A stretch of 64,000 nucleotides of DNA from an uncultured Prevotellaceae bacterium (GTDB taxonomy: Bacteria; Bacteroidota; Bacteroidia; Bacteroidales; Muribaculaceae). The translations under genes were made by a program, and so were the position numbers. Position 1 is the first letter of the stretch. Each line of letters opens with the position of its first letter. Location: positions 1 through 64,000 of the forward strand of contig ONKU01000008.1 in assembly GCA_900318535.1 (NCBI GenBank), given 5' to 3'. The notes beneath the pieces were generated by a model. It saw nothing but the letters and a program-made list of their open reading frames with translations. It did not search any database and was not told the DNA's origin. This document shows, piece after piece, positions 43,151-51,847 of this stretch.

Positions 43151-46100
43151 TTACTTCACGATGATTTCGCAGATCGAAACACGGTTCCAGCTCAATTCGT
43201 CAAACATGTTGCTGATACCCTGGCCAGCAGCTTTGATGCGGTTGGCGGCGATACCATACTTCTTGACGAGCATGTCCTTCACGCTGGCGGCACGGCCGTT
43301 AGCGAGCTTGATGTTGTTATCCTGAGGACCCTCGGGAGAAGCGTAACCCTTGATTTCGCAAGTAGCCTCGGGATGGCTCTTCATGTAAGTGGCGATGCGC
43401 TCTACATTGGGGCGCTGGTCGGCGGTGATGGCGGTCTTGTTCACGGGGAAGTGAACGAGCACGTTCATGAACTGCTTGCTGTTGTCTACCACCTTGGGAG
43501 CGGCATTCTTGGCAGCATTCAGGTCGTTGCGGCAGTTAGCCAGGGCCTTGTTGGCAGCGGCGAGGTCGTTCTCGAGCTGGGCAACGCGGGCGTTGCTGGC
43601 GTTCTGAGCGTTGGCCAGCTGGTTGCGCAGGTCGTTGATCTGGCCGTTCAGGTTCTCGAGCTCAACATTGTTCACGCGAGCGGGAGCGGCATCGTCGGTA
43701 CCGAATACCAGGTTGATACCCAGAGCATACTGGCGGGTAGCGGGAACACCGCAGTAGTCGAAGCCTACCGATGACGAACCACCGATACCGGCACCAGCAG
43801 CGGCTACCTCGGGATCACCGTCGTAGTTGGTGAACAGCAGCAGGTTGTTGGCCGAAGCCGTGATGGCCGCACGCTTGATGTATTTGGTACGAGCCAGGAT
43901 GCTGCGGGGAACATCATAGGTCAGCGAGATGGTGCGCAGGCGCAGGCTCTTCACGTAGGTGATCCAGTTGCGAACCTCGTAGTTGTAAGCACCAGTGTAG
44001 TAGTTCTTGATGATGTTGTAACCACTGGTCTCATTGCCGTTGAACACGTAGTTCTTGTCGGCAGTCCAGGTGTTAGAAACGGGATTGCCATCGGCATCCA
44101 CACCCTCGATGGTGAGGGACTGGTTGCGCCAGTCGGCGCTGAGCTCGCTCACGCCGCTCATCGACATGGCATACTTGGTGCCGTTGAACACGTCGCCACC
44201 ATAACGGAACTCCCACAACATGTTGAAGGTCCAGTTCTTGAAGAAGGTGAAGGTGTTGTTGAAACCACCCTGCCACTTGGCCTCACGGTCGCCGACCTCA
44301 TAGGCCTTGCCGTCGGTGGTGGGGAAGCCGTTCTTGTCAAGGATGAGCTTGCCATCGGCATTGCGGTTCCACTTGGTACCGTCAATACCCATGAAGTTAC
44401 CATGGTTGTAGCTGGCAGCCTTGGCGCCACCATACTGCACGTCGGTCAGGTACATAACGTCGATACCGTTCACCAGGTCACCCACGGTGCCACGGTTGCC
44501 GAAGATGTTGATACCGGTTTCCCAGATGAAGTTCTCGTGCTGGATGGGAGTGCCACTCAGGCTGAGCTCAATACCCTTGTTGTAAATATTACCAGAGTTC
44601 AAGGAGCAGAAGATGTAACCGGTTGACTGCGGGCCACGCGGCGACAGGATCATGTCATAAGAGTTGTTGGTATAGTAAGCAACGTCAAATTTCAAGCGGT
44701 TCTGGATGAAGCGCAGCTCCAGACCAACCTCGGTCGAACGGGTGCGCTCGGGTTTCATATAGGTGTTACCGCGGGTCCAGCTGTTGCCGATACCGATGAT
44801 ACCATCAAGATAAGTACCTACAGGCCACGAATAGGTGTTGGTCTCGTAGGGGGAGGTGTCCTTACCTACCTCGGCCCAGCTGGCGCGGATCTTACCGAAG
44901 GAGAACCAGTCGGGCAGGCTCTCACGGAAGAGCTCGGTGAAGGCGATAGCGCCGCTCACACTGGGATAGAAGTAGCTGCGGTTGTTCTTGGGCAGAGTCG
45001 AAGACCAGTCGTTACGGCCGGTAACGGTCAGGAAGATGGCGTTGCGCCAGTCCACACGGAACTCACCGAAAGCCGAAACCATACGCTTCTGGCTCATACG
45101 ATGCTTAAAGCTCTGAGAAGCCTTCTCGGCGTATTCGGCGCTATAGAATTCCGAGGGGAAGTTATAGGCCATCTCATAATCGCTACGGGTCTTGGTGTAC
45201 TCGGTAGCACCACCCAACATCAAGTTGACGTTGAAGTCACCGAACTGCTTGTTCCAGTTCGACATCAGGTTGTTGCTCAGGTAACGATACTTGTACATGT
45301 TGTTACTCCACATACCGTTCTGCCAAACCTTCTTGATGGCACCATTCGGGGCTATGCGATTGTCGCTCTGAGTGGTATAGCTGTCGACACCCATGCGGTA
45401 GCTCAGCCACCACCAGTCGAACAGATCCCACTTCACATTGAAGTTGCCGGTGAAACGCTCGGTGTCATCGGTCATCCTGTTCTTGTTGACAATCCAGTAG
45501 GGGTTGTCGCGCTCTTCCCAAGGATCAAGCAGATCACCGAACATGCGATAGCGCGTGCCGTCCTCGTTGAGGTAGTGGCGCATGTCATCGCTGGGAGCCC
45601 AGTTGTAAGCTGCATAGAGGGCACCTGTACCACTGGAGCCGTACAGAGCGGCACCGGTCAGCGTCTTGGTGGTGCGGGCGTCACTGTAAGCAGCGTTGGC
45701 GCCGAAGGTGAAGCGGCCCACCTTCTGCTCGCCGTTGAAGCGGAAGGTCGTCTTGGTGTAACCCGTGGTGGGAACGATACCGTCCTGGTCGTAGAATGAA
45801 CCGCTCAGGAAGAAGTTGCTGTTCTTGGTACCACCGCTAACGCTCAGGTTGGTGTCCCAGATGATACCCGTGTCGAAGAAGTTCTTCAGGTTGTCATAGA
45901 AGGGGACATTCTGCTTGGGACCCCATGAGTTGTAGCTGTCGTCCTTGATGTCAAGGCCGGTCCACTGGCCAGCGTCGTTGTACATGTCGGTCATGTAACC
46001 GCGAACGAACTCATGCTGGGTCTTGGGCAGGTCCTTCACCATCGAGGCGATCATCTTACCCGAGAAGCTGACCTCGGTGTGGCCTTCCTTACCTTTCTTG

Positions 46101-46885
46101 GTGGTGATGATGACAACACCGTTGGCAGCACGTGAACCGTAAAGTGCTGATGCGGCCGGGCCTTTCAGGATTGACATGCTCTCGATGTCCTCGGGGTTGA
46201 TATCCATCACACGGTTGGAAGAAGTGGTGGCACTGTTCGTCATACCGTCGAATGCCGAGTTACCCACAATACCTGCCGAGTTGTCGTAGATAACACCATC
46301 GACAACGAACAGCGGCTGAGAGTCATGCGTCTCAGATACCGTGGTACCACCACGCAGGATGATCTGGGCGCCCGAACCGGCGGCACCCGACGACTGGGTG
46401 ATGTTCACACCGGCAATCTTACCCGACAGCGAGTTGATTGCGTTGGCGCTCTTGTTGCGCATCAGCTCCTCGGCCTTCAAGTCATCGACTGCATAGCCCA
46501 GCGACTTCTTGTCCTTGCGGATACCGAGTGCGGTTACAACCACCTCGTCGAGGACCTGGTCATTGGCCTGCATGTCAATGTCCATGTCGCTGCTGCCCAC
46601 GGTCACCTCCATGGGCTTGCTGCCCACGTAGGAAATGACGAGCACGTCACCTCGGTTGGCGGCGATTGAATACTTGCCATCGACATCGGTAGCGGTACCG
46701 CGGTTGGTACCCTTGACCTTGATGGTCGCGCCGATGAGGGGCTCACCTTGTGCGTCACGTATGACGCCAGTAACTTTGTTGGCCTGGGCCTCGGCTGTGA
46801 AACCCGTGCTGGGAAGCGATGTCATCCCAGCGGGAGCTCCGCAGGCGATAGCCAGGGCGGCCAACAGTGCTAATTGTTTTTTCAT
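43151..46885 (-). CDS. SusC/RagA TonB-dependent transporter fused to an OmpA-like domain (copy 2)
   Basis: 1244 residues from ATG 46885 (GTG 46891 opens the longer frame, as in copy 1). N-terminal CarboxypepD-like domain ('VTGVIRDAQGEPLIGATIK'), plug ('DEVVVTALGIRKDKKSLGYA', 'QPLFVVDGVIYDN', 'SMSILKGPAASALYGSRAA'), barrel ending near 'ALGINLVFGTDD', then a coiled coil ('QINDLRNQLANAQNAS', 'RVAQLENDLAAANKAL') and the OmpA-like domain. The last 107 residues differ from copy 1 at only about 11 positions by my count, while plug and barrel are much more divergent. No CAZyme, peptidase or regulator is attached to the locus. Confidence 0.93.
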   Translation of the reverse strand: MKKQLALLAALAIACGAPAGMTSLPSTGFTAEAQANKVTGVIRDAQGEPLIGATIKVKGTNRGTATDVDGKYSIAANRGDVLVISYVGSKPMEVTVGSSDMDIDMQANDQVLDEVVVTALGIRKDKKSLGYAVDDLKAEELMRNKSANAINSLSGKIAGVNITQSSGAAGSGAQIILRGGTTVSETHDSQPLFVVDGVIYDNSAGIVGNSAFDGMTNSATTSSNRVMDINPEDIESMSILKGPAASALYGSRAANGVVIITTKKGKEGHTEVSFSGKMIASMVKDLPKTQHEFVRGYMTDMYNDAGQWTGLDIKDDSYNSWGPKQNVPFYDNLKNFFDTGIIWDTNLSVSGGTKNSNFFLSGSFYDQDGIVPTTGYTKTTFRFNGEQKVGRFTFGANAAYSDARTTKTLTGAALYGSSGTGALYAAYNWAPSDDMRHYLNEDGTRYRMFGDLLDPWEERDNPYWIVNKNRMTDDTERFTGNFNVKWDLFDWWWLSYRMGVDSYTTQSDNRIAPNGAIKKVWQNGMWSNNMYKYRYLSNNLMSNWNKQFGDFNVNLMLGGATEYTKTRSDYEMAYNFPSEFYSAEYAEKASQSFKHRMSQKRMVSAFGEFRVDWRNAIFLTVTGRNDWSSTLPKNNRSYFYPSVSGAIAFTELFRESLPDWFSFGKIRASWAEVGKDTSPYETNTYSWPVGTYLDGIIGIGNSWTRGNTYMKPERTRSTEVGLELRFIQNRLKFDVAYYTNNSYDMILSPRGPQSTGYIFCSLNSGNIYNKGIELSLSGTPIQHENFIWETGINIFGNRGTVGDLVNGIDVMYLTDVQYGGAKAASYNHGNFMGIDGTKWNRNADGKLILDKNGFPTTDGKAYEVGDREAKWQGGFNNTFTFFKNWTFNMLWEFRYGGDVFNGTKYAMSMSGVSELSADWRNQSLTIEGVDADGNPVSNTWTADKNYVFNGNETSGYNIIKNYYTGAYNYEVRNWITYVKSLRLRTISLTYDVPRSILARTKYIKRAAITASANNLLLFTNYDGDPEVAAAGAGIGGSSSVGFDYCGVPATRQYALGINLVFGTDDAAPARVNNVELENLNGQINDLRNQLANAQNASNARVAQLENDLAAANKALANCRNDLNAAKNAAPKVVDNSKQFMNVLVHFPVNKTAITADQRPNVERIATYMKSHPEATCEIKGYASPEGPQDNNIKLANGRAASVKDMLVKKYGIAANRIKAAGQGISNMFDELSWNRVSICEIIVK

Positions 46886-47221
46886 ACGCACTAACTTTAA
46901 AATTTAAAAAAAAATTGAATTTTACTGACTTTAGTATTTTTCTTGTCTCTTAATTCTTTTCTGCCGCTTTTCTTTTACAGGGCTGAACAGGACATGTGCC
47001 GTAAAAACACAGGCCTGGAGCCTATAAAAGTAGGCAAATTTGCAAACAAAAATTCACATGACCAAATAATTAAACAAAAAAATACTATGATACCTACCGA
47101 AAGTAGTAGTTTTTGTCTAAAATATTATGTATCTTGTACAGATTTTTATGATTTTTAACATTTGTATTTGTAAAACCACGCTTTATTTTTTGGCCACTTC
47201 GAAAAAAAAGTAGAATTTTTC

Positions 47222-47362
47222 ATCTTGTTAAAAAATGATAACCCAAATAGCCCGCACGAGGTGTGCGGAAGCGGCAAAACATGTAAGTACTTCCTGTGCC
47301 CCATCCCTAGCAACCAGATCACGCTGAGCAAGGGTGGCACGAGCCAGAACCCCGGTTGGTAA
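47222..47362 (+). pseudogene. Fossil C-terminus of a SusD protein
   Basis: The plus strand reads ...GKTCKYFLCPIPSNQITLSKG then GTSQNPGW-stop. This is the hallmark end of SusD/RagB proteins (form LxPIPxxEIxxNPxLxQNPGY/W). Only the last 30 or so codons are recognisable, and there is no upstream SusD-like sequence. It points to a third SusD gene, on the opposite strand to the living loci, now lost. A hairpin that probably was its terminator follows at 47371-47403. Confidence 0.65.
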
Positions 47363-47370
47363 ATTCTATT

Positions 47371-47403
47371 CAAGGGCATCAAGCGAACTGCTTGATACCC
47401 TTG
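47371..47403 (+). terminator. Hairpin after the SusD fossil
   Basis: CAAGGGCATCAAGC pairs with GCTTGATACCCTTG (one mismatch), with a 5-base loop, 9 bases after the fossil stop codon. Confidence 0.55.
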
Positions 47404-47476
47404 AAGTTTAGTGTTTAATGTTTAGAGTTTAGAGACTTTTCCATCTGCCTCAAAATAACCGTAATAAAACGGCTGC

Positions 47477-47504
47477 CGCCGCGTCGATTCTCCTCAACGC
47501 GGCG
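47477..47504 (+). terminator. GC-rich hairpin
   Basis: CGCCGCGT/ACGCGGCG stem followed by ACAATTTTTCC. It is an intrinsic-terminator-like element with no living gene directly before it. Confidence 0.5.
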
Positions 47505-47526
47505 ACAATTTTTCCTTTCTGCCAAG

Positions 47527-47580
47527 TATTTTCAATCGGGCGAAAAGTTCGTTATTTATATTTTCGCCCGATTGAAAATA
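47527..47580. repeat. 20-bp perfect inverted repeat, copy 1
   Basis: TATTTTCAATCGGGCGAAAA and its exact complement TTTTCGCCCGATTGAAAATA, separated by 14 bases. A slightly decayed copy lies at 47888-47940, on the other side of the 47629-47753 element. Confidence 0.75.
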
Positions 47581-47628
47581 TAAAGCTAATAAATAACGTG
47601 ATTTCGATGAAAATAAAGTGCTGATATC

Positions 47629-47753
47629 CAATTCCCCCTCTTGGTTAAGAGGGGGTGCCCGATAGGGCGGGGGCGTTCGTGTTGCTGCGGCTGATTTCCG
47701 ACTTAGGTATCATCAACGCCCCCTGCCCCCTCTAATCTTAGAGGGGGAGTTGC
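47629..47753. repeat. Dispersed-type palindromic element (CCCCCTC family)
   Basis: Left arm CCAATTCCCCCTC...GAGGGGGTGCCC...GGGCGGGGGCGTT; right arm AACGCCCCCTGCCCCCTC...GAGGGGGAGTTG. The two arms are inverted copies and each is itself palindromic. Similar intergenic repeats are common in Bacteroidota genomes (from memory, not checked). There is no coding capacity. Confidence 0.6.
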
Positions 47754-47887
47754 TGGCGCGCTGAATTTCAGTTAATAATTTCGTCGAACTCACATTAAAA
47801 TATGATAATAGTAATAAAGCAATGTAAACCAGCATATTGAATGTGATTTCTGTGGATTCTCAGAGCAAAATTTCCTTTTAATGAATC

Positions 47888-47940
47888 ATTCAATCGGGCG
47901 AAAGTTGCAAAATAAATACACTTTTCGCCCAATTGAAAAT
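47888..47940. repeat. Inverted repeat, copy 2 (decayed)
   Basis: ATTCAATCGGGCGAAA pairs with TTTCGCCCAATTGAAAAT apart from one wobble and a 2-base gap. It is the same sequence family as 47527-47580. It ends 23 bp before the stop of the metallo-hydrolase gene. Confidence 0.7.
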
Positions 47941-47962
47941 GCTTTATTATCTTGGTTAGGTT

Positions 47963-48721
47963 TTACTGGTAGTTGCGAATGCGGACGTCGATGCCAGTGC
48001 CATCGAGCAGTTTAACGACTTGCTGGATGTCGGTCTGGCCGTAGTGGTAAGGGAACAGCACGGTGGGCTTGATCATCGTGGCGGCGCGGGCGCATTGCTC
48101 GGGCGTCATCGTGTAGGGCAGGTTGCAGGGCAGGAAAGCCACGTCGATGTCCTTGATGGCGGCCATCTCGGGGATGTCCTCGGTGTCGCCGGCGATGTAG
48201 ATGCGCATGCCCTCGATGGTGAGCACGAAGCCGTTGTCGCGGCCCTTGGGATGGAACTGCAACTTGTCAGGCGAGTTGTTGTAGGCAGGAACGGCATCCA
48301 CCGTCCAGCCCTCGGCCAGGGTGCGCGAATCGCCGTTGGCCATCACGTCGCCCTTACCGCCCAAAATCTCGTGGCAGCGTGCATTGGTGATGAGCACGGT
48401 TCCCTTTTTGCTCAACTGGCTGATAGCCACCGAGTCCAGGTGGTCAAAATGCTCGTGCGTCACCAGGATGTAATCGGCCTGGGGCAGGGTAGAGTAGTCG
48501 GTAACGGGCTTTACGGCCGTGGTCACGGGATCGACGTAGATCCACTTGTCACCCACCTGCATCCTCACACTGCCGTGCTTGATACAATACATCTTCACTG
48601 TGGTACCGCTCACGGTCTTGAACACATCGCAACCGGGCTCAGGGCTCTCTCCACTTTGCGCCGTGCAACTGCACATGGCGCCAACAATCATCATTGCCAT
48701 AATCAATAATTTCGTCTTCAT
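47963..48721 (-). CDS. Metallo-beta-lactamase-fold hydrolase, exported lipoprotein
   Basis: 252 residues from ATG 48721, which gives a proper signal sequence with lipobox (MIVGAMCSC); the longer frame to 48775 lies upstream of the -7 box. MBL fold with metal motif 'THEHFDHLDSVA', second ligands 'GDTEDIPEM' and 'FPYHYGQTD', and 'GSVRMQVGDKWIYVDP' at the start of the fold. It resembles the UPF0173/UlaG-like group of small metal-dependent hydrolases. The substrate is unknown. Its envelope location is unusual for a group often found in the cytoplasm. Confidence 0.85.
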   Translation of the reverse strand: MKTKLLIMAMMIVGAMCSCTAQSGESPEPGCDVFKTVSGTTVKMYCIKHGSVRMQVGDKWIYVDPVTTAVKPVTDYSTLPQADYILVTHEHFDHLDSVAISQLSKKGTVLITNARCHEILGGKGDVMANGDSRTLAEGWTVDAVPAYNNSPDKLQFHPKGRDNGFVLTIEGMRIYIAGDTEDIPEMAAIKDIDVAFLPCNLPYTMTPEQCARAATMIKPTVLFPYHYGQTDIQQVVKLLDGTGIDVRIRNYQ

Positions 48722-48746
48722 TGTCAATAACAGGTTTAACATTTTC

Positions 48747-48754
48747 CAAAGGTA
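48747..48754 (-). promoter_or_regulatory. Promoter -7 box (TACCTTTG)
   Basis: 25 bases upstream of ATG 48721 on the minus strand; it supports the shorter start of the metallo-hydrolase. Confidence 0.55.
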
Positions 48755-48849
48755 AACAAATCCATTCATTTCCATGCCCTGAAAAACGAAAAAATGCTTT
48801 TTTCAAGCGTTTTGTTGCCAATTGCTCACCGTTTTTAGGGAATTATTTG

Positions 48850-48857
48850 TAACTTTG
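48850..48857 (+). promoter_or_regulatory. Promoter -7 box (TAACTTTG)
   Basis: 32 bp before ATG 48890 of the first kinase gene; a TTTGTTG stretch 23-25 bp upstream may be the -33 element. Confidence 0.55.
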
Positions 48858-48889
48858 CGCCTCATAAACCCGTTAGCACTGGCACATGT

Positions 48890-50575
48890 ATGAAAAAATA
48901 CGATGAACTCAAGGTGTTCTGCAAGAACACAAACGAGTACCTGAGCATTGACGGTGGCGACACGCTCATCAACCTGTATGAGACCATCAAGGGGCGTATC
49001 GGCCTCAAGGGTGACGCTGTGTGCGTACTTGTCAACAACAAAGTTGAGGATCTGCATTATCCCGTCTTCTCGCCCAAGCACGTCGAGTTCATCGATATCG
49101 TGTCCAACGGTGGTTTCCGCGTGTACACGCGCTCGCTGTGCATGGTGCTCTACAAGGCGCTCAACGACCTGTACCCCGGCAAGCGCCTGTGCATCCAGCA
49201 CAGCATCAGCAACGGCCACTATTGCCAGATCAAGCATGAAGAGGAATTCTTGACACCTGAGGTCATCGCCCAGCTCAAGCAGCGCATGACCGAGATCATC
49301 GATGCCGATATGCCATTTTTGCGCCACGAGCGTCTCACGACCGATGTCATTGAGATGTTCCGCAAACAGGGCCTTAAGGACAAGGTGCGGCTGCTGGAAG
49401 GCATCAATCAGCTCTATACCGTCTATTACAAGCTCGACGACATCATCGATAGCTTCTACGGACCGCTGGTGCCCTCGACGGGCATGCTCAAGGTCTTTGA
49501 CCTGGTACCCTACGAGGACGGCATGCTGCTGATAGGCCCTGACCGCAACAAAATCGATCAGGTGGCACAGTGGGAGCCCCAACCCAAGTTGTTCCAAGCT
49601 TTCACCGACCACGTCAAGTTCAACAAAATCATCCGATTGGGTGACGTGGGCGAGCTCAACCGCGCCATCAAGGCAGGTTATGCCCCGCTGCTCATCAATG
49701 TGGTGGAGGCTCTTCACAACAAGTACTTCATCCAGATTGCTGACGAAATCACGCGTCGCTACCACGAGGGCGGTGCCCGCGTTGTGCTCATCGCCGGACC
49801 CTCGTCCAGCGGCAAGACCACATCGTCCAAGCGCTTGGCTATCCAGTTGATAACCAACTTCATCGTGCCCAAGGTCGTGGAACTGGACAACTACTTTGTG
49901 AACCGTGACCGCACACCGCGCGACGAGACGGGTGACTATGACTACGAGTCGCTCTATTCCCTTGACCTGGAACAGTTTAACAAGGACGTGACCGACCTGC
50001 TGGCCGGCAAGGAAGTGCCCATGCCCACCTATAACTTCGTGAAGGGTGAGCGCGAGTACCTGGGCAACACGCTCAAGCTCGAGAAAGGCGACATCCTGCT
50101 CATGGAAGGCATCCACGGACTCAATCCCGAGCTCACACGCCTCATCCCCGAGGAACAGAAGTTCCGCGTTTTCGTGTCGGCCCTGACGACCCTCAACATC
50201 GACGACCACAACTGGATTGGCACCTACGACAACCGACTGCTGCGCCGCATCATCCGCGACCACCAGTATCGCGGCAGCAGTGCCTTGCAGACCATCCAAC
50301 GATGGGCCAGTGTGCGCCGCGGCGAGGAGAAGTGGATCATGCCGTTCCACGAGAATGCCGACGCGATGTTCAACTCGTCACTGCTGTTTGAACTGTCAGC
50401 GATAAAAAACTATGCGTTGCCAGTCCTGCAGCAGGTTCCCACCAGCACGCCCGAGTATGCAGTGGCTTCCCGTCTGATAAAATTCTTGAGTTACTTCGAG
50501 CCTCTGGACGAGAAAGATATCCCCAGCACGAGCTTACTGCGAGAATTCCTGGGAGGCAGCAGCTTCCACTATTAG
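48890..50575 (+). CDS. Uridine kinase-like nucleoside kinase with ThrRS-type N-terminal domains
   Basis: 561 codons. The N-terminal 75 residues form a TGS-like ubiquitin fold, followed by a region resembling the threonyl/alanyl-tRNA synthetase second additional domain ('DLYPGKRLCIQHSISNGHYCQI'-like, e.g. CIQHSISNGHYCQI). The C-terminal half is a P-loop uridine/phosphoribulokinase domain (GPSSSGKTTSSKRL from about 303; 'VVELDNYFVNRDRTP', 'DYDYESLYSLDLEQFNKD', 'MPTYNFVKGERE', 'LLMEGIHGLNPELT'). Family members phosphorylate nucleosides. A related kinase without the N-terminal domains follows 100 bp downstream. Confidence 0.9.
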   Translation: MKKYDELKVFCKNTNEYLSIDGGDTLINLYETIKGRIGLKGDAVCVLVNNKVEDLHYPVFSPKHVEFIDIVSNGGFRVYTRSLCMVLYKALNDLYPGKRLCIQHSISNGHYCQIKHEEEFLTPEVIAQLKQRMTEIIDADMPFLRHERLTTDVIEMFRKQGLKDKVRLLEGINQLYTVYYKLDDIIDSFYGPLVPSTGMLKVFDLVPYEDGMLLIGPDRNKIDQVAQWEPQPKLFQAFTDHVKFNKIIRLGDVGELNRAIKAGYAPLLINVVEALHNKYFIQIADEITRRYHEGGARVVLIAGPSSSGKTTSSKRLAIQLITNFIVPKVVELDNYFVNRDRTPRDETGDYDYESLYSLDLEQFNKDVTDLLAGKEVPMPTYNFVKGEREYLGNTLKLEKGDILLMEGIHGLNPELTRLIPEEQKFRVFVSALTTLNIDDHNWIGTYDNRLLRRIIRDHQYRGSSALQTIQRWASVRRGEEKWIMPFHENADAMFNSSLLFELSAIKNYALPVLQQVPTSTPEYAVASRLIKFLSYFEPLDEKDIPSTSLLREFLGGSSFHY

Positions 50576-50584
50576 CGAGACCAC

Positions 50585-50617
50585 GTGGGCCCTATTGTGA
50601 TGCGCAATAGGGCCCAC
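50585..50617 (+). terminator. Hairpin between the two kinase genes
   Basis: A perfect 13-bp stem GTGGGCCCTATTG / CAATAGGGCCCAC with a 7-base loop but no T-run, so it may attenuate or protect mRNA rather than stop it fully. Confidence 0.5.
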
Positions 50618-50675
50618 GCCGTTCATACAACAAGAGATTGAAAACAACAACATCAAAACAATAAAGACACAACCA

Positions 50676-51719
50676 ATGATTGAGAATGTAGCAAATGCGG
50701 CACCGCAACAACCAAGCCCCAAACAGCACATGACGCTGGAGGAGTTTTGCGGAACCATCCGCAGGATGGAGTCACAAGGACAGGATGGCGTCTCGCTATT
50801 TAACGACGTCATTTCCCAGGGCTATGCCCCTGACCTGATGGCCGAAGACGAATTCCAGCACAGCCGTCGCCTGGAGCGCATCACAACCGAAATCACACGG
50901 CGCTTCCGCCAGGAAGGCTTGCGCATGGTGCTTGTCGCCGGGCCGTCATGCTCGGGCAAGACCACCACGTCGCGTTTTCTCAACCACATGTTGCGCGACA
51001 ACGGCATCCAGCCTTGCGTGGTATCGCTCGACAACTATTTCCTTAACCTCGACCAGCGTCCGCTGGACATGAACGGCGAAATCGACTACGAGTCCTTCTA
51101 TGGATTGGACCTGAAGCAGTTAGGCCGTGATGTGTCGAGTCTGCTGGCCGGCGACCAGGTGTCGATGCCCACCTATGATTACGTCAAGGGCGAGCGCACC
51201 TACCGTGGCAACACCCTCAAGCTCGAGAGCAACAGCCTGCTTTTCCTCGAGGGACTTCACGCTCTCAACCCTCAGCTGGTGCCCGACATCGATGAGGAAC
51301 TGAAATTCAAGCTCTTTGTCACAGCCCAGGTGACCATCTATTACGGCGAGAAAGCCGGCTTGGGCGACCATGACAACCGCTTGCTGCGCCGCATCTACCG
51401 CGACTTCAACAGCCGCGGCGCCAGCGCGTTGCAGACCCTACAGTGGTGGCCAGGCGTGCTACGTGGCGAGCACATGTGGATTCTGCCGTTTGCCAGCCAT
51501 GCCGACGCGTGGTTCAATACGTCGATGGTGTTTGAATTTTCGGCCATCAAGCCGCGCGTGCTGCAGTTGCTGCAGGAAGTGCCCAAGAGTGAACCAGTTG
51601 AGTATGAGATTGCCCAACGCCTGAGCGCCATGCTGGACCGCATCGCAGCCTTGACTCACGAAGACTTTGTCGCTATCGCCCCCAAACGAAAATTCCTCCT
51701 CAGCAACGAAGGGAAATAA
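50676..51719 (+). CDS. Uridine kinase-like nucleoside kinase, short form
   Basis: 347 codons. It aligns with the C-terminal half of the previous gene: GPSCSGKTTTSRFL (P-loop near 89), 'VVSLDNYFLNLDQRPLD', 'IDYESFYGLDLKQLGRD', 'MPTYDYVKGERTYRGNTLKLE' (parts), 'FLEGLHALNPQLV' and 'GDHDNRLLRRIYRD'. The TGS/ThrRS-like front is missing; instead there is a short helical lead of about 70 residues. It looks like a tandem duplication followed by loss of the N-terminal domains. Catalytic residues appear intact, so it is probably active. Confidence 0.88.
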   Translation: MIENVANAAPQQPSPKQHMTLEEFCGTIRRMESQGQDGVSLFNDVISQGYAPDLMAEDEFQHSRRLERITTEITRRFRQEGLRMVLVAGPSCSGKTTTSRFLNHMLRDNGIQPCVVSLDNYFLNLDQRPLDMNGEIDYESFYGLDLKQLGRDVSSLLAGDQVSMPTYDYVKGERTYRGNTLKLESNSLLFLEGLHALNPQLVPDIDEELKFKLFVTAQVTIYYGEKAGLGDHDNRLLRRIYRDFNSRGASALQTLQWWPGVLRGEHMWILPFASHADAWFNTSMVFEFSAIKPRVLQLLQEVPKSEPVEYEIAQRLSAMLDRIAALTHEDFVAIAPKRKFLLSNEGK

Positions 51720-51720
51720 T

Positions 51721-51750
51721 AAAAAACGGACTTTTTCAAGTCCGTTTTTT
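51721..51750. terminator. Intrinsic terminator after the kinases
   Basis: A perfect 13-bp stem, AAAAAACGGACTT / AAGTCCGTTTTTT, around a 4-base loop. Confidence 0.75.
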
Positions 51751-51765
51751 AGTTTAGAGTCTAGA

Positions 51766-51809
51766 GTTTAGCGTTTAGAGAGGGGATGTCGTTTCCCTAA
51801 ACGCTAAAC
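51766..51809. repeat. Inverted repeat of TTTAG phrases
   Basis: GTTTAGCGTTTAG and its complement CTAAACGCTAAAC (13 bp, perfect), with an 18-base loop, between the ends of convergent genes. It belongs to the same class of short phrase repeats as 36902-37008 and 62651-62714. Confidence 0.6.
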
Positions 51810-51818
51810 CCTAAACCA

Positions 51819-51843
51819 CAAGTGGCGCAAAAAGCGCCACTTG
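51819..51843 (-). terminator. Hairpin at the end of obg
   Basis: A perfect 10-bp stem, CAAGTGGCGC / GCGCCACTTG, with an AAAAA loop, 4 bases beyond the obg stop. Confidence 0.55.
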
Positions 51844-51847
51844 TATA

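Noticed and set aside
48020-48709. 229-codon plus-strand frame opposite the metallo-hydrolase
   Set aside because: No domain and a Val/Gly/His-rich composition; the minus-strand MBL motif THEHFDH and lipobox fix the real gene.
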